A stretch of DNA of 64,000 nucleotides, taken from Micropterus salmoides. Its lineage: Eukaryota; Chordata; Actinopteri; Centrarchiformes; Centrarchidae. The notes under the pieces were generated by a model. That model saw only the letters and a program-made list of their open reading frames with translations, did no database searches and was not told the DNA's origin. A program made the position numbers and the translations under genes. Position 1 is the stretch's first letter. Every line of letters starts with the position of its first letter. Positions 35,649 through 47,100 of the stretch are shown here, piece by piece. The stretch lies in the NCBI RefSeq assembly GCF_014851395.1, contig NW_024040928.1:15391012-15455011 (forward strand), given 5' to 3'.

Positions 35649-37000
35649 GCATCTATGGATGAATGGAATCACCTGAGTGAGCTTGTTTTGTTTGCGTTGG
35701 CAATGCAAGAGACCTTGAAAGAGATTAACAGGCTCTCTGCCAAAAACTTTCAGCTGCGTGTCGGTAAGTGGCTGACCTCTTACACATAGACGCTCACACA
35801 GTGGATGGTTGAAGGAGAGAAAAAAACGTATTACTAATTCATTATATGTCTTAAGTGAGCTAATTGTCTGTGTCGCACTGAAACAGGTATCGCCCATGGA
35901 CCGGTGGTAGCAGGGGTGATCGGTGCCACCAAGCCACAGTATGACATCTGGGGGTCAACAGTGAACCTGGCCAGCCGCATGGACAGCACAGGGGTAAGCG
36001 GACGCATCCAGGTGCCCGAGGCCACGCGCAGGGTCCTGTCAGAATGGGGTTTCATCTTGGAGCTACGTGGAGAAATCTTTGTCAAGGGGGTGAGTGGCAG
36101 AAGGATAGAGATGTCCTGTTGCCGTTATACTGTCATTTACCCTTAAACATAAGTATAGTGCGATGGAGAACCTTTTGGGTGACCACCTTCCAAAATACTG
36201 TGGATAGCACAAAGTTCAGTCAGATTTGGTCAGGTTCAGTGAAGTTCTTAAATGACGGTAAGGCATGTGCAGAGACATTAGAGACAAAGCTTTAGTGAAA
36301 CTGTTGTCAATGAAAATGGCCAGACTCTCGGGCAGAGGTTCAGAAAACGCATGTCTTCATATATGCTCCTTTTACATGCAAAGTGTTTATTGGAAATGTT
36401 GTGATTGCTCAGAGTTCACATGTAGAAATAAGCTCAAAAGTACATGCCATGAAAAAAGACTGTCACCTAAACACAATAACAGTATAGCTGTGCTTAACAT
36501 CAAGAGAAAAGGACTAATCAGTCAGAGTAGCTATAGGGGATTAGGAGTGGACCACTTTGAAAGGTCCAGACACAAGAGAAAGCAATTACTAAACAGGACG
36601 AGTGTAAAAAAAACCCTACTAGGGTTACTAGGACAACTAAATCAAGGGGGACATCTACTGGTGAAAAGAAACAACAGACAGAGAGTTGCATTTCTCTTCA
36701 GGAAGGAGTCATTGATGCATGAAATATGTAAAATCTTGAGGGTCACTAAGAAAGAATTTCAACACTTTGAGACCTCTGCTGTCATTGTAGGTGAGCGAGC
36801 GTCAGGGGAAAGTCCGCACCTATTTCATCAGCACCATGCGCTGTAAGAGGGCCAACGTTGGAACAGATGGCCACTCGGGGGGGCAGACAGGAGGACGCCT
36901 GACGCTAGCAGGAGTGGTGTTCAGTCTCGTCCAGGCCAGACACAAGGAAAAGATGAGAGAGGCCAGCATGGGATTCGGTTTGGATCCCTGCACCTTGTAG
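23741..37000 (+). CDS. adcy8-like: Membrane adenylyl cyclase, ADCY8-like (20 exons, one frameshift)
   Basis: Makes cAMP from ATP at the plasma membrane; ADCY8 relatives are activated by Ca2+/calmodulin. Exons: 23741-23920, 25220-25961, 27454-27603, 27811-27941, 28191-28302, 28407-28534, 28900-29058, 29487-29721, 29914-30084, 30207-30307, 32850-33051, 33307-33405, 33594-33754, 33867-33948, 34155-34313, 34866-35012, 35406-35498, 35649-35763, 35887-36089, 36791-37000. All junctions are GT-AG with matching phase. About 1,190 residues. Exon 1 has a calmodulin-site-like KKILWQNAVKHI. Exons 2-3 encode the first six helices, exons 10-14 the second six. C1 has the metal Asp pair (FADIKGF, ILGDCYYC). 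C2 has KIKTIGS, KPQYDIWG and NLASRMD, the purine- and phosphate-binding residues. Start may be 23741, 23765 (better Kozak) or 23801 (aligns with the human MEL start). Exon 2 is 742 nt, one base too many: the frame shifts between about 25304 and 25325. The divergence suggests a paralog rather than the orthodox adcy8. Confidence 0.9.
26068..26830. repeat. Palindromic TCTCGTTATCACGAGA repeat block, interrupted
   Basis: About five diverged 25-bp units, each built on a palindrome of the type TCTCGTTATCACGAGA followed by AAAA, run from 26705 to 26825. A further half unit (GTGATCTCGAGATAATG) lies at about 26073-26089. The element at 26098-26695 separates the two parts, so it appears to have inserted into an existing block. 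It lies in adcy intron 2. Confidence 0.6.
26098..26695. mobile_element. Foldback MITE with tRNA-like arms
   Basis: The ends are inverted: GAATACAGGGGT near 26099 pairs with ACCCCTGTGTTC near 26681-26693, and the next 25 bp are also similar. A TA dinucleotide flanks both sides. The centre (about 26292-26382) is an imperfect 90-bp palindrome. Each arm carries a tRNA-like segment: TAGTAGAGCGC to GCAGGTTTGACTCCTGC on plus (about 26164-26213), and TTAGCTCAGTGAG to GCGAGTTCACTCCTC on minus (about 26632 down to 26573). There is no reading frame. It lies in adcy intron 2. Confidence 0.6.
26884..27315. mobile_element. Fish MITE of the 'acatttactcaagta' type
   Basis: The left part has GTAAGTACATTTACTCAAG and GTACTGCACTTAAGTG, followed by 'cccactacatctcagaggg' and 'ctgacagctttagtta'. 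The right part returns inverted with TTTTACTTAAGTAAC and 'attcgtacttcatcaaccactg'. This is a well-known non-autonomous teleost repeat. It lies in adcy intron 2 and has no coding content. Confidence 0.65.
31187..32787. mobile_element. DNA transposon remnant flanked by TTAA
   Basis: The left end TTAA-AGAGGTGGTATTATGC (TTAA at 31187) and the right end GCATAATAACACCTCT-TTAA (TTAA at 32784-32787) are inverted with one mismatch in 16. TTAA duplications are the rule for piggyBac and Kolobok elements. The interior is about 1.6 kb with no transposase frame. It seems composite, because a second repeat with a bent, CpG-rich middle (about 31560-32450) sits inside. It occupies most of adcy intron 10 (30308-32849). 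Confidence 0.7.
35579..35646. repeat. TC microsatellite forming an intron polypyrimidine tract
   Basis: About 34 uninterrupted TC units end two bases before the AG acceptor of adcy exon 18 (35649). A C10-11 run lies at about 35551-35561. The microsatellite itself supplies the polypyrimidine tract of this splice site. Confidence 0.95.
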
Positions 37001-37049
37001 TGCTGAGGGGACCTATTAAGGTCAGATGACTGCAGGTAGAGGAAGTAGA

Positions 37050-38991
37050 GTTGCCACCTTCAATACAGAAAAATAAGGGACGCCTGCCACAGCGGGGTCC
37101 ACACCCCTCAGGGGCCCGGCAACCACAGGCCCGATGGTGTGCCAGTGGTGGTATATCATAATTTAAAACATGTTTTCAGGAAAGTATCAAGATTGATACC
37201 AATGGATATTATAATAAGTTATCTGCTATTGAAATCAGTGTGAACAGATGCACTCAGTGCAACAGACTAGTGGTCACATTGTCATAGCTGAATACACAGC
37301 TATGAAAATAATAAATACAGGCCAACAATTTGTTGAGACCACAAAAAAAAATGGCGTTAAGAAGAACTGTATTTTCTTAACTTAATAAATCAACACATCC
37401 ATAACTAATAACTAATAACTGTAGGTTAGGTAATAGACTAAAACAAATGCTTTCATACGATTCAATTGAAAAGACTTTTGCAAAGTATTTTCCTTAAACA
37501 TCATGAACATCAGTGGATTAGAAGTAGTAGCCTTGTGTGCAGTATTGTAGCATGTCAGGCCTACTTCCTTTTATAAATGTTTTCTTGTCAGAAGTACACT
37601 ACTCGTGCAGCACTTACAGTAAAACTATGAACAGGACTGCTCAAAGTTGAGAGTGATCAAGAGCTCCACAGAGCACCTGTTCTTGCTGTCACTTTATTGG
37701 TCATTCTGGAAAATATCGTTTCCACATAACCAGTGGATGCTGCGATGCTTATCATGTGGCTGTTGATGGACAGGATGAGAAATTGCAAATGAACTTGAGT
37801 AAATGTAAAGGGTGGTGTGAACACAGATTTTAGCTAAAATATTTGTCATTGTTTGAAGTAATACCATCCATTTCTAAATTTAATTTAACACTATTTGGTC
37901 AGTAAATATGTATATTTATGTATTTTTACATTTTACATATTTATTGATAATTCTATAGTGTTGAAGGATGCAATTCTATAGATTGGTTAAGGATAACACA
38001 TAGGCTAGTTGTTTATATTCTTCATATAGGCACTATATTTTGATAATTAAATGTGTATTAAATAGCCTATATCTCTCTTCTATCTCTTATTAAATTAATG
38101 CTTATGTGTTTGACTGTATACCTCAACCTTAAAAAACAAATCATACCTTAATGTAGGCTTATGATTCATTAACACTATAACAATATTTCTTAACAAACAG
38201 GCAGCATATGAAATTCAGCGTAATCAATCAGAAAATAAGTATGTTTTATTAAATCATTACACTGCCTTATGAGAAACCGTCTAGGCCAAAATTGAATACT
38301 CCGCTTGCACATACATACACGCTTGCAAATACACACATACATACTCGCTTGGACATACATACATACATACTGTCATTTGTAAGTATGTATGTATGTGTGC
38401 AAGGTGAACATGTGTATATATATGCACAAAGTGAGTATGTATGTGTGTGCATGAGAATATGTATGTATGTGCAAGCAAAGTATTGGCCTAGGCAGCTTCT
38501 CATACTGCCTCGGCATGCTGTCACACACACACAGACCACCGTGCACCACACATAACACTGGCCGTCAAACTGTGCATTTTGGCTTGATACTCATTTCCAC
38601 TGACACTTTCAAGACAAGTAGCCTATTTGATTTCTCCTACTCCCATCGTCGGTAGGCTACTTTTGCATCCGCTGTCATTTCAGAGGGGACGCAGGGGGCT
38701 TCTCGCGCTGCCGCTGCTGTTGTTTCAACCCGACTCCCTGCCAAGACACCCGCCCTTATGCAACTACGATTGGTCCTGAACCTGACGGTATTAATCAAAT
38801 CAACAATGGCAGCAAGTATTACCCAATCAGGGGTAGAAAAGGACAAGTCTTCACAGAATGCACGTGGGATGATGCATTGAAGACAACTCGAAAATATGGG
38901 AAAAACCCTGTCCCGCATTGATTCAAAAAGGGACCCACTATTTAGTTCTCAAATAAAGGACAATTCCGTATTTTAAGGGACGGGTGGCAAC
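37050..38991. mobile_element. DNA transposon-like element with GTTGCCACC ends
   Basis: The left end GTTGCCACC (37050) and right end GGTGGCAAC (ending 38991) are inverted. Both are followed inward by AAGGGACG-type words (37076-37082 and 38975-38981). The interior has no convincing transposase. It includes a 210-bp palindrome of CATA/TATG units (about 38280-38492) and a GC-richer segment at 38640-38760. The element starts about 50 bp after the cyclase stop codon, so it probably lies in or next to that gene's 3' UTR. Confidence 0.6.
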
Positions 38992-40709
38992 CTTAAGAGG
39001 ATTGCACAGTACAGCCATATTGTTCCTACTGGTTTACAGTGTTGTTGTTTGCGTTTTCACACTTTGTCATAACTAAATTAGCTGCACAAACAGATCAGCT
39101 GTTAGCTATAGGATCCAAATCCTACCAGATCCTTTGTTCCTGTTTCCTCATGACTGTGTCCTCCTCAGCTTCCCTGTCACCAAAAAAAGAAATATTAGGT
39201 GTAGGTGTTATAAAGGACAGAACTGTCCTACTGGCCTCTGTTACTGCTTTCTGTTTCTGTTTTTTATTGCCATATCCACACACTCCTATAAGCACTGTTT
39301 TCAGTTCAATGTATATAAAACTAACAAATGTGTTTTTTGGCTGGGATAAGACCCCAGCAAGTCCTCAGACCTATAAGCCAAACCTACTACCTCAAAAAAA
39401 AAACATATACTGACCTATATAATACTGACCAGTGTTTTTTACTCTTGCATCATTTTCACAATTTTTCAGTACAGTATGTAGGCTATTGTGAGCTGGTGCA
39501 TAATTTCTACTAAGCTACTGCTATCCACGCTATTGAAAATATCTGTTTTAGTGGGACTTTGGTTGGTGTTTTTCCCTATATCAACATAGCTGAGCAAACA
39601 GAAGTCCATTATTTATGAATCAATGGTTGCTTGTTTCATATTGATTTCTGTGGTATTTCTTGTCTGCCTTCATGTCACTGTCAGTGTTGCTCTGGATTTC
39701 TGAGATTTTTTTGTCTAACTCTGAATGTGACAAATTCCACTGCAGCCAGTTCAGTTTTGCCTCAGTACACTATTACATTCACTTCCATCACTTTAGTTAA
39801 GTTTAAGTTTAGTTAAGCTCAACAAGAGCTGAGTGTTTAAACTGTCGAACCAATTTAATGCCAAAACCCTCTTCCATGTCACCCCTCTTCTTGTATACTA
39901 AAGGGTTATATTTGGATGTAATAATGGTATAATAAAACGTTATAATGTAGGCCCGATGCTTATTGTCAATGTTAAAAAAAACATTGTCACTGTAAATTAT
40001 TATATTTTTTATATTTCAGCTAAAGGATGACAAGCTCCACTATGGGACTTTCAGATGACTTTATACAGTTATTTAAAACATTTTCAAAAAGAGATTAACT
40101 TAAATGTTAGAAAATCAAATGTTTTACGCTCTTTCTGGGCTGGGTATTTAAAAGAAGGCTGTGGTTTCTAAATGTTTGGCATTCTGGAAATGTTACGTGT
40201 AACAGCTATAATGAAACTTTGTTTGTTTACAAAAAAATTCACAGTTTACACTTTCTGCTAATAAAACCAGTAATTACAACAAATCTGAGTGGTATTATTT
40301 CATTTTAATTGTGCATACGATTAATTCTGGCAACATTCTGTCACATGTTGGTGTTTTGTAAAGTAATGGCTTATAGTTTACTGTCAGTGTCTCTGGATAT
40401 CACAGTAAAAACATGTGTCCTCCAGTAGAAGCTGTGCATGATAACATGTCAGCAACCAAGAAGCAGGGTAATTTTTCCTGCACCACCTACAGGATTTTTA
40501 AAAACCAGGAAAAGGATTCTTTCTGCTCCAGCCAAGCAGATCAGCTACATCAGCTGAAGCCCTGTTAAAGAAACAGCAAAGGGACAACTCAAGCTTGGGT
40601 ATGTGAGAGGTCCAGTAGGTACCATGGGAAATATAGACTATTTACAATTACGAAATAAGGTTATAAAACTGATTATTCTCTACTCAAATGATTTCAAGTG
40701 TGTTCCCAG
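38992..40709. other. Intergenic stretch, nothing recognised
   Basis: AT-rich sequence between two DNA elements. No exon, RNA gene or clear repeat was recognised; the short open frames here match nothing I know. Confidence 0.4.
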
Positions 40710-42337
40710 TAGGGGAGAGTGGGGTGAGTTGAACCAGTTTTTACTTGAGGTGTCTTTAACGTGACAACACGATAGTCTCCAACTAAAATATGTACATTTA
40801 TTTTAGGATGTGGTGCATCCCTGGGAATAATCAATTAGGATCTAAAATAAACTGTTTTCAAAATATGGTTTTCCAAAAAAAAGTGGACTCTTCACCGACC
40901 ATGACAGATAAAAGATGTTGATCAAGTTACCATTGGCTATCAAGCCTTTTCTCTCTTATGCCATAAGTTGGTATTTTGCATGTCTTGAACTGTCAACGAT
41001 AACTGAGACCCATGCGAGCTGTGTTACTAGTCTTGTTAAACGATCAAAGTGAGTACAATGTTTCAGCGTGTAGGCTCACGTTATGTATTGCCAGCCTTCA
41101 GCAATATCATTAATTCATTTTACTTCAGTCACAGATGCCGACACCCTTGCCTTATTCATAGTTTTCAGTCAGGTGACATTCGCGGTAACTGGAGGGCAAA
41201 ACAACAGACCAACATAGAGGCTCACACTGCGACTCCCCCGTAGAGACGCCGGAAAAGCAGTTACATTCATTTGGATCACCTCTCAACTTAAGAAAAAGAA
41301 AGATATGAACACAATCTGCAAGTGTTGGGCACTTCCGATCCATGTTACAGCATCCGCTGCCGCATTGCTATTGTTAAAAAGCGGCAGGTCCCTGCCGCCA
41401 CTCGACTGCGGTAATGTTTACGTTTACCTTGTGGGAAATCCCTCACCAAACACAGCTCAGGCTTGTTTATTCCTCGATTTGTGCATCTACAACTACTATC
41501 CAGCATTTTGGCAATGCAAATTAAAAAAATCATGTCAGTCATGTATCACTTGCTTCCTGGTTGGCAGGCAGTGAAAATAACGAGGGAATGTTTTTCATGG
41601 AATGTGACGTCACGTGAAAACTATGAATTAAAGGCAATGATCAAGCTGCAGTCTTGATCACAAGGCTGACGGCCACATGTTGATTTTTGATTATTGTTTT
41701 TTTTACTGGGCTATGGGTAAAATCTATCTGATGACAGAGCTGCGTGCAGCGCATGTATTTGCTCAGCACCTTCTCTAGCTGGCTCAGTTGCTCTCTCTCA
41801 CCACAGTTACTCTGTCATTCTGTGGGAAACACTGTGTTTACTGTTTACATACAATAATTGGGATTCATGTTGATAAATATGGGTGGGCATTCTCAATGTG
41901 ACAAACCTTTCCATTATTTGGTGACTGGTAGGCTACCCTATAGCCTATGCCTTTTTACTATCTTGATTATGAAGCTAATATTCCGCCATGTTGTCCTTTA
42001 GATGGCCTGCATTAAAACACAGGGGGTGCAGTGTCAAAGATGCGCTTTTTGTAGTCCATCTTCTGAAAATTGTAGTTTCAAGGGGACAGGTCACTCAGTA
42101 ACATCTGCTGTTGCATAATTACGTTGCCTAGAAAAGAGCAGTCAGATTCTCTGAGCCCCATGGTCATCTTTTCCTAAGTCCTTATGAATTCTCCTTCACA
42201 TCTTTCCTTGACTTCATGATGTTTTCCATCGAGGTCAAGGAAAAGTCGTAAGGAAAGGAGATTTGTTTGACTTTTCAGACGCAGCCCAGGGGTGGCTCAA
42301 CTTCCCCACAGGCTCAAATCACCCCGACTCTCCCCTA
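40710..42337. mobile_element. DNA transposon-like element with TAGGGGAGAGT ends
   Basis: The left end TAGGGGAGAGTGGGGTGAGTT (40710) and the right end CACCCCGACTCTCCCCTA (ending 42337) form an inverted repeat of about 20 bp with mismatches, extended by 'gaacc' and 'ggctcaa'. The 1.6-kb interior has no transposase frame that I can identify. The terminal sequence is one I recognise as recurrent in teleost genomes. Confidence 0.65.
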
Positions 42338-43999
42338 TGAGCACTGCCTCTGCCTTTCCTTCCTGTCACAGTCTGCATGGTTTCTCTTCACTCGATTAGT
42401 TGTGGCTGCTGCTCGCGCGGGTATTCTACGGCTGACTCGTTGATCGTCTATCGCGAAAGATGGATCACTCTGGAGTTGGAAAATTGGGTTAGTCTTAGGC
42501 ATTAACTCCTAGTGGGCTACTTAATTTTTTTCTGAGGCAGATTCAGAAGAATAAACGTAACTACTGCACAGATCAACTTTTATAATTATTAGCTTTATAG
42601 ATGTTTAGATATAACTGAAGGTTTGAAATGAGCCTATTTAAGAAATATTAACCTAGTCAAAAAACTATGAAAAAAATACATAGTTTCTGTAAATTTTGTC
42701 TCTCTAAATGCTGTTTCAGTGTCTCACTACTAGCATACGCAGAGTACCAATCCACATCTGGGACCCTGAATCACTGCTGCCAAAAGGAAGGCACACCTGC
42801 ACTTTGTAGATATGCTGCTTCATCCTATTCATTTAAATCAGAGCTTGAAGCTTGATCCTCTGGTTTCAGAAAACTAATTGAAGCCATTAGTAATTGTGAA
42901 TGTGTAGACTCGAGTCACATGATTTTAGCCTCAAGTCACAACTTTGATCACTTGACGACTTGACAAAATCAAAGACTTGCAGCTCGACTTGGACTTTAAC
43001 GCCAATGACTTGGACCTTTTGACATACCTAGTTAGCAGTGCTATATGCTATGAAAGTCAATATTTTTTTTAACAAACTTGTTTTAACGTATACTTTTTTT
43101 AATTTCATGATTTGTGTAAATGTTACATATTATTAAAACAAATTCCACGTGCAATATGTGAGCCTCTAGAAGCAATTGGCAAAACACGTTGCTCACAAGA
43201 AATGCAGCAAAGTCAAATCAGTGTGAGGTAGCTTGTTTTTGATTGTCATATATTTTTACTTTAGGACTTGAAACTTGGAGTTTAGGATAAGGGATTTGAC
43301 TTGGGACTTTCCTGTCTTCACTTGGACTTCCAAAACAATGACTTGGTCCCACCTCTGGATCTGTAATCTCTGGTAAAGTCAAAATAATTATTTAGTAGTC
43401 TAGTGGAAACCTCTATGGTCTATGAGCCATGCAATGTTGTTTCCTGTGAACTTTTATGATGATGCTAGAAATGTTTTTTTAATATTTTATATGCACTATG
43501 CAGTACATTACCATTAAAATAAAGTTGAAGTCTGTGACAATTCTACTTACAGTACATTAATATTGGTGATGAGCTAATTGTGCTAATTAAGTAAATTGCT
43601 CAACATGCAACTCTGAGCGTTCAAGTTGAATTTCATCTGCAAGGCCTATATGGAGGACATTTCAATCATAAAAGTTCATCATTGTTGGGAAAGTTACTTT
43701 GGAAATGTAACATGTTTCCATATTTAAAATGTGATAGTACTGTAACTATTTAAATTACATTATCAAAGCAATGTAACATATGACATTTACTTGCCTTTTG
43801 ACTCTTAATGTCTAATGAATGTTTTCAACTGTTAACCATTTTCAAAAGACAGCTTGAGAGACAGTTTAACTGTCAGATGAGTGGCGCTGTAATGAATGTA
43901 ACGCTAATGAATTACAGTCACATTTATTTTGTAATTAACTTACGTAACTCCCCAACGCTGAAGTTAATAGAAAAACACCATTACTGGTTCAATAAGTTT
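42338..43999. other. Intergenic stretch with dispersed repeats
   Basis: From about 42905 to 43365 there is a repeat of GACTTGGACTT-type words on both sides of a non-repetitive middle, a common teleost interspersed sequence. From about 43690 to 43960 another dispersed repeat rich in 'aatgtaac' is present. I see no exon. Confidence 0.45.
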
Positions 44000-44199
44000 C
44001 CAGTGTGCTGATGTTTTGGTATCAGGAAACAGCGGCGGAGTGAGAGCTCTTCGCTTGTGTCGTCTCTCATCCGCCGTGCAGGCACGCGGGCTTCGCTTCT
44101 TTGCTTGAGCATACATTGATTGTTGTGGCTCCCCGGTTCCCGGAGAAAGTTCGCTTCAAAAAGTCAGTTCGTGTTATTTTGCAGTAATATTGAATAAGT
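44000..44199 (+). promoter_or_regulatory. parp1 core promoter and 5' UTR
   Basis: A CpG-richer stretch (GCGGCGG, GCCGTGC, GCACGCGGG) lies just upstream of the parp1 ATG, with no TATA box in the expected place. This suits a housekeeping promoter. The transcription start is not defined by the sequence. Confidence 0.45.
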
Positions 44200-47100
44200 A
44201 TGGCAGACTCTCAGGAGGACAAGCTTTACAGAGCGGAATATGCCAAAAGCGGCCGGGCGTCGTGCAAGAAGTGCAAAGAAAACATCGCGAAAGACTCGCT
44301 GAGGATGGCCATCATGGTGCAGGTAACGGAGCGACGTGGGGAGTCCGTTCATCTGCGGAAACGTACTCTGTTAGCTAGCTTACTAGTGCTTTCTTTTTCA
44401 AACGAGGTGGTTTATTCAGCGAATATAGTGGCTGTTGATAAAGTCATTGGAGATGAAAATGTGTAGTTTGTAGTGTCGCTTCTGGTGTGTTAGGTTAGGC
44501 CCTCGTTTGCATTTAAATGGCTGACATTGTCTATTGAGTCTGGTTCACAAAGAGCCGCTGAGCCTCTGTTGATGTCGGATTCTTCTCAGCTTTGCGTTTA
44601 TGCTTCCTGCTATTCATGAAAGTGAGGTTCACTGATGGATGTTTATGCAGCCCGAGGTTATGCTGAAAGATTAAAACCGTGCATAAGTTACAATGTCTGA
44701 GTGAGCGTCTGCAACCCAGAAGCCAAAAATCACAACAGCATCATCACCACCCCAAAGTGAAGTCTGCCTGCTGCCCTTAAGAGAATTAATTAACTAAGAG
44801 GCTAAGAAACCTTATTTGGCTGCACAAAGTCAGCCTCTTTATTCATGGCCTGTGGATCAGCTCCAGATTTTCAGTCAGCCTGTTTAACACAAGTCAGCAG
44901 GGGCACAGGTTCAACACTTTATAGCTTATGACATTTTAAGTAATGTTTCTATTAGCTCTTTTTGTCCTTCATAGAGAATCTGTATTTACAGGATAGATAA
45001 ATACATGGAGAGCAGTAACCTGCGTGTTTGCATTGCATATCTTAACTGCACACAAAGATCTTTGACTTTTGGTAAATTCTACTCACATAGAGTTCAATGC
45101 TATGGGTAATTTTCACAGAAGCTGCAATTTTTTGATAAAGGTAAAATGTATGAGAAAATTATAAGTTATAATGAATTTCTGTAGTGCTGCACAGATGCCC
45201 CCGGCCTACAAATCTGGTTCTTCAGATGTACAAAAACATGTTTGTTTGACACAGACACCAACAAATGTCACATCATCATGATTTTAATATTTCTTTCAGT
45301 AAAAATGAAAATTGTGGTGCAAAAATTATCTCCTTTTTTTTACCATATAATAGTGCCATCGTTCCTTTATACATAAAGCACAATATGCTCTGAGCTTCTC
45401 AAATATTACATTGTAATCTGTTTTATATAAATAAATCATTCAAAATAAAAATTTTACCTCACAAGTCCTGAAAAATACATAAAATGTCCCATTTGAAGAT
45501 GTTTCTTGTGAACAGCTGTCAGGACGCCGTTCACAGATCTGTTCCTCAACAGGATCATCTCACACTGAAGTCTATAGTATCACCACTGCGTCACTGTAAA
45601 CATACAGCGAACACTGAATCTTCCCTGTTTTTATTCTTCGTTCTTGGCAGTCACCCATGTTTGATGGCAAGGTCCCCCACTGGCACCACTTCTCCTGCTT
45701 CTGGCAGCGAGCAGCAGCTCAGTCCACCAGTGATATCGGGGGGTATTCTGACCTCCGCTGGGAGGACCAGGAGAAGGTCAAAAAGGCTATTGAAAGTGGA
45801 GGAGCAACAGGAGGTCAGCACTCGACTTTTAGCATTTGACTTGCATCTTAGTGGATTGTTAAACTATTATATTGCCACACACAACATGTTCAGACTGTGC
45901 TGTCCCAGTGTGTCTTTATGGTGATGATAGAGCAAATAACTGATTGGTTTAATGTCATCTCAGGTATCTGGCTCCTTAGTTGAACAGCTAACTTCATATG
46001 CAGGTTATTTAGCTTGTAACATTTTACAGTTATACATAGAGGGACTCTATTTATATATAGATACTCTATAAATCTTTTATTTAGTGGCTTAGTAGACGTA
46101 GTGGTGTACACATCACCATACATCATGCAGTGCAGCAACAACTCAGCATTCTCCTATGCTGTTAAAAAAAAAAAAAAAAGAAAAAGAAAGAACGATTGTT
46201 TGGACCTCAGCTTTATAAATTTACCCTGTTTATTTTTGGTTTTGTGAAAAATCAAAAACAGGTTCATTGAAAATAAATGACTGTATACTGTAGTGTCTCA
46301 CAGAGGTTTGACATATTTGCTTCCTGGTGACCACACCAGGTGTTTGTAAAATGTCTATACATTTACTGCCTGTCAAGTGTTAAAATAAACATTCTTCTGT
46401 AGTATTTGTGGTAGTGTTCTGATAAATATTATTTAGCCTCCAGAAATAGTGCATATATATATTAGTAGTTTTTTTTTAACTTGATTACTGATTAATTGAC
46501 TTCCTTCTTGTAGGAAAAGGGGACCAGAAGAGTGGAGCTAAAGGAGAGAAGACACTGAATGACTTTGCAGTTGAATATGCCAAGTCAAACCGCAGCACGT
46601 GCAAAGGCTGTGAGCAGAAAATAGAAAAGGTCAGCAGCCACTTTTCTTTACATACTGGAAAATTGTTTGTTCGAATGCAACAATTACTACTAACTAAAAA
46701 TAATAAATACAATCAACTTATTCAATGTGATGTTAGATAAAATGCAAGTTTGAATGGTATTGTGTCACTGAGTCTGTTGATCCTCTGGCCTCTGCTTCAG
46801 GATCAGATCCGTGTATCCAAGAAAACCGTGGACCCAGAGAAGCCCCAGCTGGGTCTGATCGACCGCTGGTACCACACTGCGTGTTTCGTGAGCCGTAGGG
46901 AAGAACTGGCCTTCAAGTCTGAATACAGCGCCGCCCAGCTGAAGGGTTTCAACACACTACGGGCAGAAGACAAGGACGAACTTAAGAAGAGGCTCCCTGC
47001 TGTCAAAACTGAAGGGTGAGACGCCAAAGAAGGGAAAATATTCTTTTGAGCAGGTTGGGTGCCGGTAGTTTGGTAAGAATGTGGGGATTTTGGGATCGCA

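Noticed and set aside
36265..36846. A 193-codon plus-strand open frame in the last cyclase intron and exon
   Set aside because: It spans an intron-exon border in a different frame from the cyclase, and its translation has no recognisable domain. The cyclase exon at 36791-37000 explains its conserved part.
38267..38558. Several overlapping open frames on both strands
   Set aside because: They arise from the CATA/TATG palindrome, which is free of stops in several frames; low-complexity translation.
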